Assembly: GCA_009692275.1 (NCBI GenBank)
Contig: SHZL01000040.1
Span: 1-14,081 of the forward strand
DNA from: Lysobacterales bacterium
GTDB lineage: Bacteria; Pseudomonadota; Gammaproteobacteria; Xanthomonadales; SZUA-36
Direction of reading: 5' to 3'
Length of the DNA: 14,081 nt
The notes beneath the pieces were generated by a model. The model made no database searches, was not told where the DNA came from, and saw nothing but the letters and a program-made list of their open reading frames with translations. Shown here piece by piece: positions 1-7,516 of this stretch. Numbering within the stretch: the stretch's first letter is position 1; each line of letters starts with the position of its first letter. Made by a program: the position numbers and the translations under genes.

Positions 1-2
1 TG

Positions 3-512
3 ACCGGGCAGTACATAGTCCGTGACTGGACTGAGGAGCGCGGCAACCTGTTCCAGGCAGTGCGCACGGAGAAAACGGTCATGTGGGTGATTCTTTCACT
101 CATCATTGCCGTGGCGGCCTTCAATATCATTTCCATGCTGGTGATGGTCGTGACCGACAAGCAGGCTGATATAGCCATTCTCAAGACCATGGGCGCCCGG
201 GCGGGAACCATCCTGCGAATATTCGTCATCCAGGGGAGCCTGATTGGCATCATTGGCACTGCGCTGGGCGTGCTGGGCGGAGTCGTACTGGCCGCGAACA
301 TCAGTTCCGTCGTGCCATTCCTGGAGCACATATTTGGCTTCAGCCTGTTCCCGGAGGATATTTACTACATCACCGAATTGCCCTCGGATTTGCGTGGTGG
401 CGATGTCGTCAAGTTCGCGCTGATGTCACTGGGCATGTCCCTGCTGTCTACCCTGTATCCGGCGTGGCGCGCGTCGACCACCCATCCGGCAGAGGCTCTG
501 CGTTATGAATAG
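3..512 (+). CDS. lolC: Lipoprotein-releasing permease, LolC/LolE family (C-terminal part only)
   Basis: This is the last 169 residues of an inner-membrane permease whose start lies before the window; the reading frame is open from base 3. With LolD it would form the ABC machine that extracts lipoproteins from the inner membrane and hands them to LolA. The visible part starts in the periplasmic domain (VRDWTEERGNLFQAVRTEK). It then shows the FtsX/MacB-type membrane core: a helix around AFNIISMLVMVV, the coupling-helix region DIAILKTMGA (the part that contacts the ATPase), a second helix around LIGIIGTALGVLGG, and a last helix leading to the typical YPAWRAS-x5-EALRYE ending. The stop codon overlaps the lolD start by 8 bp, which supports pairing with LolD. 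No second permease follows lolD, so this could be LolC, LolE or a single LolF-type permease. The fragment cannot decide between them. Confidence 0.9.
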   Translation, partial: TGQYIVRDWTEERGNLFQAVRTEKTVMWVILSLIIAVAAFNIISMLVMVVTDKQADIAILKTMGARAGTILRIFVIQGSLIGIIGTALGVLGGVVLAANISSVVPFLEHIFGFSLFPEDIYYITELPSDLRGGDVVKFALMSLGMSLLSTLYPAWRASTTHPAEALRYE

Positions 513-1200
513 CACGCCGCCGGAACTGGTGCTGGACGCGCGCAACATCAGCAAGTCCTTTCACCAGGGATCGAAAAAAATCGATGTGCTGAGTGATGTC
601 AGCTTGCAACTCCGCGCTGGACAGTCCATGGCCGTTGTTGGAACTTCCGGTGCCGGAAAAAGCACCTTGATGCATATCCTCGGCGGCCTGGATCGCCCGG
701 ACAGTGGCGAAGTGCTGATCGAAGGTCAATCCCTGTGGACCCAAAGTGAGGCGGCGCGCGGCGCCATGCGTAATCGCACCCTCGGGTTTGTATACCAGTT
801 TCATCACTTGTTACCGGAATTCACTGCGCTGGAAAATGTCGCCATGCCTCTGCTCATACGCGGGCTTGCGGTGGCGGTTGCCAGGCAAAAAGCAGCTGAT
901 CTGCTTGGCCGCGTGGGCCTCGAGCAGAGACTGGACCACAAGCCAGGTGAACTATCGGGTGGCGAGCGGCAACGTGCAGCGGTAGCGCGCGCCCTGGTCG
1001 GTGGCCCCCGGGTGGTGCTGGGTGATGAGCCAACCGGGAACCTGGATGAGCGCACTGCAGGAAGCGTTTACGACTTGCTGCTGGAGTTGAACCGCGAACT
1101 ACAAACCAGCCTGCTGCTGGTCACGCATGACACCCGGCTGGCAGCGCGCATGGACCGGCAACTGGAGCTGCGCCTTGGGCAGATCCACACGCTGACTTAA
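505..1200 (+). CDS. lolD: Lipoprotein-releasing ABC transporter ATPase LolD
   Basis: This is the cytoplasmic ATPase of the Lol lipoprotein release complex. It powers extraction of outer-membrane lipoproteins by the permease encoded just upstream. At 231 residues it matches the usual LolD length. All ABC motifs are present: Walker A GTSGAGKST (46-54), Q-loop Q98, signature LSGGERQ (150-156), Walker B ending in DEPT (174-177) and switch histidine H208. The stretch YQFHHLLPEFTALENVAMPL (97-116) after the Q-loop is a LolD hallmark that separates it from MacB and FtsE. The ATG lies inside the end of the permease gene (8-bp overlap), consistent with translational coupling. comEC follows 14 bp downstream, where the E. 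coli locus would have lolE. Confidence 0.95.
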   Translation: MNSTPPELVLDARNISKSFHQGSKKIDVLSDVSLQLRAGQSMAVVGTSGAGKSTLMHILGGLDRPDSGEVLIEGQSLWTQSEAARGAMRNRTLGFVYQFHHLLPEFTALENVAMPLLIRGLAVAVARQKAADLLGRVGLEQRLDHKPGELSGGERQRAAVARALVGGPRVVLGDEPTGNLDERTAGSVYDLLLELNRELQTSLLLVTHDTRLAARMDRQLELRLGQIHTLT

Positions 1201-1214
1201 GGAGCCTCTGATCA

Positions 1215-3554
1215 ATGCTGCGCGGGCCTGTTGCCCGTAGCTTCCCGGCCGGCATCATTGCCGGCGTTTTCGCAGCGCACTTTCTGTTTATCCAGGGATG
1301 GAGTTTTTGGCCGCTGGTGCCGGTCATCTTGCTGTGGGCGATCATGCAGCGATCGCCATGGGCCGCGGCAGTGTTGCTCAGCCTGTGCTGGTCCGGCGTT
1401 GCATTTCAGCACCAGCTTGAAGATCGCCTGCCAGCCGAACTGAATGGCCGCACCCTGAAGGTACAGGGACGCGTAGCGGACCTGCCGCAGCAGTATCCCG
1501 AATACACCCGCTTCCGTTTCCACCCCCTGAACCTGCCTGCCGACCCCAGGCTGCCCGATACCATGCTGCCGGGCACCATCCTCGCCTACTGGTATCGTGA
1601 CCCGCCTGCGATTGCGCCGGGAGAGCTCTGGCAACTGGAACTCCAGCTTAGGCCCCCCTGGGGCCGGGTGAATTTCCAGGGCTCGGACCGCGAGCGCTGG
1701 CTATTTGCTGAAGGCATAGGTGCGCTGGCGACGGTGCGGGGCGGTGAGTTGCAGGGTATGGACGGCTCAATGAGCTCCCAGTTGAATACATTGCGCAACA
1801 AGCTGCGTTCGCTCATTCTGCAGGCCGTTCCCGGCGAGCGGACGCAGGGGGTGGTGCTGGCGCTCGCAATCGCTGATCTCAGCAAACTTTCCGTGCAGCA
1901 AAACCGGACTTTCTCCCGCACCGGCACAGCGCACCTGCTGGCCATATCCGGGCAACAGGTCAGCCTCGCGGCCATGTTTGGTTTCTTGCTAGCGCGCTTG
2001 CTCCTGCTGGCGATTCCCCCGGCATGGATGCGCGGCCTTGCGTATCCTGCTGCCATGTTTGCCGGCCTGTTCCTCGCGACGGTCTACGCAGCCCTGGCCG
2101 GATTTGGACCATCAACCGTACGTGCGCTGGTGATGTTGATGGTGGGCATCCTGATGCTGGCGACGCGCCGCACCAGCCACCTGTGGCAGGCATGGCTGAC
2201 CGCAATGGCGGCAGTACTGCTGCTGGATCCTCCCGCCCTGCTGGGTGCGGGATTCTGGATGTCATTCGCCGCCGTCGCCGTGCTCCTGCTGCTGTTTTCC
2301 AACCGCGAGGCCAACGCCGAGTCCTGGTGGCGCAGCATGCTGCGCGCGCAAGTGGGTATTACTATGTTCATGCTGCCGCTCGGGGCCTGGTGGTTCCAAT
2401 CGGTCAGCCTGTCCGGCCTGGCGGCGAACTTGCTGGCCATACCCTGGGTGAGCTTCATCACGGTGCCGCTGATCCTGCTGGGCCTGCTGCTGGTGCCGCT
2501 TGGCACAACTTTATCCCTGCTGGCGTTTTACCTGGCCGGAGCAAGTTCGGAGTACCTCTTGCTGGCCCTTGAATGGCTGGCCGCGCTGCCGGCGTCCGCA
2601 GTGGCTTTGCCCCAGCCCTCGGCGTGGGCCGTGGCCGTGGCCTCATTGGGTGGACTGCTGCTGTTGTTGCCACGAGGCCTGCCGCACCGCTGGCTGGGAC
2701 TGCTGTTGCTGCTGCCTTTGCTCGCGCCGTTCCCGCGTCCCTCCCCGGGTTCGTTGCGTCTTGACGTGCTGGATGTCGGGCAGGGTACTGCGGTGCTGGT
2801 AGGCTCCAGTGAGCATTTGCTGATTTACGACAGCGGTCCGGGTGACGGCCAGGATTTCAACCTGGTCGACCAGGTGATGGTACCGGCCATTCTGCAATCC
2901 GGGTACCGGTCCCCGGATCGCATCATCATCAGCCACGGTGACATGGACCACGCCGGCGGGTTAAACAGGCTCCGGGAACTCTTTCCGCAGGCACTGGTGC
3001 ATGCCAACTTGTCGGTTGCGAACCTGGCAGTTGCCAACTTGTCAGTAGCAGGGGGCGAGCCGGCGAAGTGCAGGCAAGGCCTGGAGTGGGCCTGGGACGG
3101 CATCAGTTTCCATGTGCTGCACCCGTCCCCCTACCTGCCTTACATCCGCAATGACAGCTCCTGTGTCGTGAGCATAGGGTTTGGAGAATCCTCGGTCCTT
3201 TTGCCCGGCGATATCTCCAGCCCGATTGAGGCTCGCCTCGTGCGCCAGGGCATAGGCCGGCACCTGGTACTGCTGGTGCCGCACCACGGCAGCAAATCGT
3301 CATCCAGTGCAGAGTTCCTGGAGCATGTGCAACCTATGGCGGCCATCGCTACCACCGGGCTTGGCAACCGGTTCGGTTTTCCACGTCCTGAAACCCGGCA
3401 GCGCTATCTTGAACACGGCATTCCCCTGTGGTCGACTGACGCCTGTGGCGCTATCCGCATGGAACTGGCGGCCGATGGTACCCTGCGAAGTTACAGCGCC
3501 CGCAGGGTCCAGTTTGCACCTTGGCGCTGGCCGGCGGCAGAATTTTGCCCCTGA
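1215..3554 (+). CDS. comEC: DNA internalization channel ComEC/Rec2
   Basis: This is the inner-membrane channel that passes single-stranded DNA into the cytoplasm during natural transformation. The 779 residues show the family layout: N-terminal helices plus an OB-like DUF4131 region (about 1-190), then the multi-helix competence domain (about 200-510, with TGTAHLLAISGQQVSL near its start). The C-terminal metallo-beta-lactamase domain starts at LDVLDVGQGTAVL (from about 517). Metal-ligand motifs are visible there: SHGDMDH (573-579), LPGD (663-666) and PHHGSK (689-694), so the nuclease-like domain looks intact. The ATG is preceded by AGGAG at 1199-1203. Residues 597-611 are a triplicated ANLxV pentapeptide, described separately. 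The gene sits between lolD and exbB, an order I recall from other gammaproteobacteria. Presence of comEC alone does not show that the organism is competent, because the pilus and ComEA genes lie elsewhere. Confidence 0.95.
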   Translation: MLRGPVARSFPAGIIAGVFAAHFLFIQGWSFWPLVPVILLWAIMQRSPWAAAVLLSLCWSGVAFQHQLEDRLPAELNGRTLKVQGRVADLPQQYPEYTRFRFHPLNLPADPRLPDTMLPGTILAYWYRDPPAIAPGELWQLELQLRPPWGRVNFQGSDRERWLFAEGIGALATVRGGELQGMDGSMSSQLNTLRNKLRSLILQAVPGERTQGVVLALAIADLSKLSVQQNRTFSRTGTAHLLAISGQQVSLAAMFGFLLARLLLLAIPPAWMRGLAYPAAMFAGLFLATVYAALAGFGPSTVRALVMLMVGILMLATRRTSHLWQAWLTAMAAVLLLDPPALLGAGFWMSFAAVAVLLLLFSNREANAESWWRSMLRAQVGITMFMLPLGAWWFQSVSLSGLAANLLAIPWVSFITVPLILLGLLLVPLGTTLSLLAFYLAGASSEYLLLALEWLAALPASAVALPQPSAWAVAVASLGGLLLLLPRGLPHRWLGLLLLLPLLAPFPRPSPGSLRLDVLDVGQGTAVLVGSSEHLLIYDSGPGDGQDFNLVDQVMVPAILQSGYRSPDRIIISHGDMDHAGGLNRLRELFPQALVHANLSVANLAVANLSVAGGEPAKCRQGLEWAWDGISFHVLHPSPYLPYIRNDSSCVVSIGFGESSVLLPGDISSPIEARLVRQGIGRHLVLLVPHHGSKSSSSAEFLEHVQPMAAIATTGLGNRFGFPRPETRQRYLEHGIPLWSTDACGAIRMELAADGTLRSYSARRVQFAPWRWPAAEFCP
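3003..3047 (+). repeat. Three tandem 15-bp units in comEC encoding ANLSV-ANLAV-ANLSV
   Basis: Three in-frame 15-base units (3003-3017, 3018-3032, 3033-3047) encode A-N-L-S-V, A-N-L-A-V and A-N-L-S-V. Units 1 and 3 differ only in the last base of the fourth codon and in the fifth codon (gtt versus gta). Unit 2 is more diverged. The A-N-L-x-x pattern fits the pentapeptide-repeat consensus A(D/N)LXX, although three units is less than one full coil turn of that fold. The repeat lies in the metallo-beta-lactamase domain between the SHGDMDH metal motif and the LPGD motif, so it probably forms a surface loop. It most likely arose by local duplication. Confidence 0.8.
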
Positions 3555-3630
3555 AGTAACCGGCCCGGATCATGGCGGTAATGGCCTCTGTCCGGCACCG
3601 CATGTATCATTCGGATTGCCTGCTATCAAA

Positions 3631-3646
3631 GGAGTGAAAAGAAGTG
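3631..3646 (+). promoter_or_regulatory. Ribosome binding site and GTG start of exbB
   Basis: GGAG at 3631-3634 lies nine bases before a GTG at 3644-3646. This is the clearest Shine-Dalgarno sequence in the window and it fixes GTG as the exbB start. The protein then begins MLEIIYAGGWVMAPI, the expected amphipathic entry into helix 1 of the TolQ/ExbB family. The 89-bp gap upstream could also hold a promoter. TATCAT at 3605-3610 resembles a -10 box, but I see no convincing -35 partner. Confidence 0.75.
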
Positions 3647-4282
3647 CTCGAAATCATCTACGCCGGCGGTTGGGTCATGGCGCCCATTATTCTTTGCTCC
3701 ATTCTTGCCGTAGCCATAGTCGCCGAGCGTTTCTGGACTTTGCGGTCTCGCAAGGTCATCCCGCCCCACCTGGCCGCCCAGGTGCAGGAATGGGCATCGC
3801 GGCACGAGCTGGACAAACGGCACATCGAACAACTGCGCGACGGTTCGCCGCTGGGTCGTGTGCTCGCCGCAGCGCTGGCAAACCGGCACCGGCCGAGAGA
3901 ACTGATCAAAGAAGCCGTGGAAGACACCGGGCGGCATGTAGTCCATGAACTGGATCGTTTCCTTAACGCGCTGGGAACCATCGCTGGCATTTCACCCTTG
4001 CTCGGTTTGTACGGCACGGTGCTCGGCATGATCCAGGTTTTTTCAGCCATCGTTGAACATGGCGCAGGCCATGCAGACCAGTTGGCCGGCGGCATATCCG
4101 TCGCTTTGATTACTACAGCCGGTGGACTGACCGTCGCCATTCCGGCCTATTTTTTCTACCGCTACTTCAAAGGCAGAGTGGAAGAGTACGTGGTGTCAAT
4201 GGAAGTAGAGGCGATCAGCCTGATTGAAGCGATTGAGCAAGGCAATGTGGCACAACTCAGTAACCGCGTTCCGGGCGGCTGA
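3644..4282 (+). CDS. exbB: ExbB/TolQ-family proton channel subunit
   Basis: This inner-membrane subunit, with ExbD, forms a proton-driven motor that energises TonB-type or Tol-type partners. The 212 residues carry three membrane segments: about 8-28, about 108-135 and about 149-173. The MotA/TolQ/ExbB signatures are present as PLLGLYGTVLGMIQVF (118-133) and ALITTAGGLTVAIPA (154-168). The cytoplasmic domain between helices 1 and 2 is charged and helical. The GTG start is supported by a strong ribosome binding site. exbD follows after 3 bp, so the two should be co-translated. No tonB, tolA or tolB lies nearby, so the partner protein is not known. I recall the same exbBD pair beside comEC and lpxK in Pseudomonas and Xanthomonas. 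It is sometimes annotated as tolQ. Confidence 0.9.
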   Translation: MLEIIYAGGWVMAPIILCSILAVAIVAERFWTLRSRKVIPPHLAAQVQEWASRHELDKRHIEQLRDGSPLGRVLAAALANRHRPRELIKEAVEDTGRHVVHELDRFLNALGTIAGISPLLGLYGTVLGMIQVFSAIVEHGAGHADQLAGGISVALITTAGGLTVAIPAYFFYRYFKGRVEEYVVSMEVEAISLIEAIEQGNVAQLSNRVPGG

Positions 4283-4285
4283 CTC

Positions 4286-4714
4286 GTGAACTTCCGTAAA
4301 CGCACCGGCGAGGAGCTGGCTATAGACCTCACGTCACTGATTGACGTGGTGTTCATTTTGCTGCTCTTTTTCATGGTGAGCACCACGTTTGAACGCCCGG
4401 CTTCAATGAAAATCACACTGCCTGAAGCCAGTGCTGAGGCGGAGCTGGCAGACCCAACGAAACGGTTGGAACTGGTCATTGATAAAGAGGGCAAGATGTA
4501 TCTGAACGACCAGGAACTTGTGGATGACCGCGTGGAAACCTTGATTGCTGCTTTCACGCAAGAGGTCGGTGACAATCGCAAGGTGCCGCTGGTGTTGCGA
4601 GCAGATCGCGAAACCCCGCATCACTTCGTGGTTACAGCCATGGACGTGGCGGCTCAGCTGGGATTCACCGACCTGTCAATTGCTACCGACCGGCCCAGCG
4701 GAAAGGGCGAATGA
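4286..4714 (+). CDS. exbD: ExbD/TolR-family proton channel subunit
   Basis: This is the partner of ExbB: a single-span inner-membrane protein with a periplasmic domain. The 142 residues begin MNFRKRTGEE, followed by one transmembrane helix (about 16-34) with the family motif DLTSLIDVVFILLLFFM. D20 in LID is the expected proton-carrying aspartate, equivalent to E. coli ExbD D25 or TolR D23, so the motor looks functional. The rest (about 40-135) is a periplasmic domain with LVIDKEGKMYLNDQ and VPLVLRAD segments, typical of ExbD/TolR. The gene starts with GTG three bases after the exbB stop, with no strong ribosome binding site of its own, so it probably depends on coupling. Its last codons overlap the msbA start by 4 bp (ATGA), linking it to the lipid A genes. 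Confidence 0.9.
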   Translation: MNFRKRTGEELAIDLTSLIDVVFILLLFFMVSTTFERPASMKITLPEASAEAELADPTKRLELVIDKEGKMYLNDQELVDDRVETLIAAFTQEVGDNRKVPLVLRADRETPHHFVVTAMDVAAQLGFTDLSIATDRPSGKGE

Positions 4715-6486
4715 CTGCAACGCCCTCGGCTTCGTCGATGGCGATATACCTTCGGCTGTGGGGTTATACCCGGCGTTATTGGCCGATGTTCGTGTTGGGG
4801 CTGGCCGGCGTCAGCGTTGATGCGGCAATGCAGGCGGCATTCGTGGAATTCATGGGGCCCCTGATCGACCGGGTATTCGTCGGCAAGGATTCCGCCTTCG
4901 GCCTGTGGCTCGCCGGTATCATCGCCCTGATCAGCATCGGGCGCATCATCGGTAATTTCGCCGGTGTCTACGGCATGGAATGGGTGGGGCGGCGGGTGGT
5001 CGCTGACCTGCGCAACCAGCTGTTCGCACAATACGTGGCCTTGCCCGCGTCCTTTTACGACAAGTTCAGCTCCGGCCAGCTGAGTTCCAAGCTGACCTAC
5101 AACAGTGAGCAGGTTGCAAACGCAGCAACCAACTCCATCGTTTCGGCGTTCAGGGATGTGTTGCTGGTTATCATGCTGGTAACGGTGATGCTAACCAACA
5201 GCTGGAAGTTGACCCTGGTCATGTTGTTGCTGGTGCCCATGATAGGCTTGCTGGTTACAGTCATCAGCAAGCGTTTTCGCGGCATCAGCCATCGCATACA
5301 GGATTCCATGGGGGACGTGTCCCACGTGACCGAAGAAGCCGTGACCGGGCACCGGGTGGTGAAAGTATTCCAGGGCCAGCAAGCCGAGATGCGCCGCTTC
5401 GAAAAGGTTAACGAGAAAACCCGTCGCCTGCATATGCGCATGGAAATAACACACCTGACCGGGTCATCCATGGTGCAGGTAGCAGCGGGGCTGGCCATTG
5501 TCTTGCTGATGATCTTTGCCACCCGGCCGGAAATGCTCAATGGCATCTCTGCCGGAACGTTCACCACGATTTTCTGGGCAATGGTGGGCACGATACCCCC
5601 ACTCAAGCGCCTTACCTCGGTGCAGTCGCAGTTACAAAAAGGCATCGCCGCTGCCGACAGCATTTTCCAGATAGTGGACCTCGATCCTGAGCAGGATAAC
5701 GGCAGCTATTCCGTTGCCCGGGTGCGCGGTGATATCGAATTTCGCAATGTCAGCTTCAGTTACCCCAGCAGTCATGCTCCGGTCCTGCACAATGTCAGTT
5801 TCACGGTTCCAGCCGGCAGTGTTGTGGCGCTGGTAGGGCATTCCGGCAGTGGCAAGACTACCCTCGCCGGATTGTTGCCGCGCTTTTATCCCTACAGTGA
5901 CGGCCACGTGCTGCTCGATGGCGTCGAGTTACAAGAGTACCGCCTGGAGAACCTGCGCAGCCAGATTGCACTGGTCAGCCAGGACGTGGTGCTGTTCAAT
6001 GACACGGTGGCCGGCAATATCGCCTACGGAGCCCTGGCGGGCGCCAGTCGCGAGGCCATAGAGCAGGCGGCACGGGCAGCGCACGTTACCGAGTTTGTTG
6101 AGCGGCTGCCGCAGAAGCTTGATACCCACGTCGGGGAAAATGGAACCCTGCTCTCCGGTGGGCAAAGGCAGCGGTTGGCGATTGCCCGGGCGTTGCTCAA
6201 GGATGCGCCGATTCTGATTCTCGACGAAGCGACTTCCGCGCTGGATAGTGAGTCAGAGCGCGTGATACAGGATGCGCTGGCAGAGGTCATGAAACACCGG
6301 ACAACGCTGGTCATTGCACACCGCTTGTCCACCATCGAAAATGCCGACCAGGTGATCGTATTGGACCAGGGCAGGGTAACGGAAATGGGCACTCACAAAG
6401 AATTGCTTGCGCGAGGCCGGGTATATTCCTCGCTCTACCATCTGCAGTTCAGCAGGCAAAAGGCGGACCATGCGGGCAAAGCTTGA
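4711..6486 (+). CDS. msbA: Lipid A export ATP-binding/permease protein MsbA
   Basis: This homodimeric ABC exporter flips core-lipid A across the inner membrane before Lpt transport to the outer membrane. The 591 residues (E. coli: 582) hold an N-terminal membrane domain of about six helices (about 15-325) and a C-terminal ATPase (about 340-580). ATPase motifs are the A-loop tyrosine Y351, Walker A GHSGSGKTT (376-384), Q-loop Q424, signature LSGGQRQR (481-488), Walker B ILILDEA (501-507) and switch H537. The assignment to MsbA, rather than another exporter, rests on the neighbouring lpxK and kdsB and on the helical-domain sequence. The chosen ATG overlaps the exbD stop as ATGA; an internal ATG at residue 10 is an alternative. 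The 3' end overlaps lpxK by 17 bp, so flippase and kinase are probably made together. Confidence 0.95.
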   Translation: MTATPSASSMAIYLRLWGYTRRYWPMFVLGLAGVSVDAAMQAAFVEFMGPLIDRVFVGKDSAFGLWLAGIIALISIGRIIGNFAGVYGMEWVGRRVVADLRNQLFAQYVALPASFYDKFSSGQLSSKLTYNSEQVANAATNSIVSAFRDVLLVIMLVTVMLTNSWKLTLVMLLLVPMIGLLVTVISKRFRGISHRIQDSMGDVSHVTEEAVTGHRVVKVFQGQQAEMRRFEKVNEKTRRLHMRMEITHLTGSSMVQVAAGLAIVLLMIFATRPEMLNGISAGTFTTIFWAMVGTIPPLKRLTSVQSQLQKGIAAADSIFQIVDLDPEQDNGSYSVARVRGDIEFRNVSFSYPSSHAPVLHNVSFTVPAGSVVALVGHSGSGKTTLAGLLPRFYPYSDGHVLLDGVELQEYRLENLRSQIALVSQDVVLFNDTVAGNIAYGALAGASREAIEQAARAAHVTEFVERLPQKLDTHVGENGTLLSGGQRQRLAIARALLKDAPILILDEATSALDSESERVIQDALAEVMKHRTTLVIAHRLSTIENADQVIVLDQGRVTEMGTHKELLARGRVYSSLYHLQFSRQKADHAGKA

Positions 6487-7516
6487 GCGCTACCTGAACG
6501 AGGTCTGGTATGGGGGCGACACGCCCCCGGCCTGGCTCAGAGCCCTGGTGCCCCTTTACCGGGCAGGTTTCTGGCTGGATCGAAAACTCAAGAGTGCACG
6601 TCAACCCGCAGCGCTCAAGGGTCGCGCCATAGTGGTCGTGGGCAGCGTGGTTGCAGGCGGTAGTGGCAAGACACCACTGGTCATTCGCTTGTGCCAGTTA
6701 GCCCGCCAGGCCGGCTATCGGCCTGCAGTGATCAGCCGCGGCTACGGCAGATCGTCGGGCGTCCTTGCAGAAGTCAGCAAAGACTCATCTCCAGCCGACG
6801 TCGGCGATGAGCCCTTGATCATTGCGCGCCGCAGCGGGGCACCCGTGGTGGTGGCAGCCGACCGCTGCGCTGCGGCACAGTTCCTGTTCGACCGGGGTGC
6901 TGACCTGGTCATATCCGATGACGGCTTACAGCATCACCGTCTGCCCCGCACCGTCGAAATCTGCGTAGTGGACGGTCAGCGTGGTTTCGGCAATGGTGAA
7001 TTGCTGCCGGCAGGCCCGCTGCGTGAACCGCCGTCGCGCCTTAAGGATGTAGACTTCGTCGTGATAAATGGCGCGCAGGACGAGGTGCTGAGTAAGTCCC
7101 TGCCTGGCGATGGGGTGAACATGGAGCTCGCTCCGGGTTTGCTGCATGCACTCAACGGCACTGAAACGTGGCGCTTGTCACAATTTACCGGGTGCAAGGT
7201 GAATGCCATTGCCGGAATTGGTAATCCGGATCGTTTTTTCCGCGTGTTGCAGCAGGCCGGATTGCAGACCAGGAATCACGCTTTTCCCGATCACCATACG
7301 TTTACCAGGCAAGATTTCAGTGCTCTGGAACCGGGTTTGCCGCTCCTCATGACCGAGAAGGATGCCGTAAAGTGCCGCGGGCTGGGCCTGGACAACGCAT
7401 GGTTCCTCGCGGTTGAGGCAATGCTCCCTGCAACCTGGGAAACCGCGTTTTTGCAGCGTCTTGATGCAGGGCTCGCCCAACACGGCAAACACCCTGAAGC
7501 AAGCTCCGGGCCATGA
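6470..7516 (+). CDS. lpxK: Tetraacyldisaccharide 4'-kinase LpxK
   Basis: LpxK phosphorylates the 4' position of tetraacyl-disaccharide 1-phosphate to make lipid IVA, at the cytoplasmic face of the inner membrane. The 348 residues (E. coli: 328) start MRAKLERYLNEVWYG, with the amphipathic membrane-binding N-terminus typical of the family. The P-loop is GGSGKTP (63-69), with S where GGTGKTP is common. Other family motifs are SRGYG (89-93), VGDEP (111-115), DDGLQH (150-155, Walker-B-like) and GFGNGELLPAGPLRE (172-186), plus TEKDAVKC near the C-terminus. The frame is open upstream, but this ATG gives the correct family N-terminus and overlaps msbA by only 17 bp. The stop overlaps the kdsB start by 4 bp, leaving no room for the small Trm112/YcaR-like gene often found between lpxK and kdsB. 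Confidence 0.95.
   Translation: MRAKLERYLNEVWYGGDTPPAWLRALVPLYRAGFWLDRKLKSARQPAALKGRAIVVVGSVVAGGSGKTPLVIRLCQLARQAGYRPAVISRGYGRSSGVLAEVSKDSSPADVGDEPLIIARRSGAPVVVAADRCAAAQFLFDRGADLVISDDGLQHHRLPRTVEICVVDGQRGFGNGELLPAGPLREPPSRLKDVDFVVINGAQDEVLSKSLPGDGVNMELAPGLLHALNGTETWRLSQFTGCKVNAIAGIGNPDRFFRVLQQAGLQTRNHAFPDHHTFTRQDFSALEPGLPLLMTEKDAVKCRGLGLDNAWFLAVEAMLPATWETAFLQRLDAGLAQHGKHPEASSGP

Noticed and set aside
2024..2572. Long alternative-frame open frame inside comEC
   Set aside because: It lies wholly inside the comEC membrane domain in another frame; such frames are expected in GC-rich coding DNA.
3555..3643. Possible promoter or terminator between comEC and exbB
   Set aside because: TATCAT at 3605-3610 has no -35 partner, and no stable hairpin followed by a T-run is visible.
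3307..3948. Plus-strand open frame of 213 codons across the comEC/exbB junction
   Set aside because: It overlaps the ends of two well-supported genes in another frame, and its cysteine-, arginine- and serine-rich translation matches no family.
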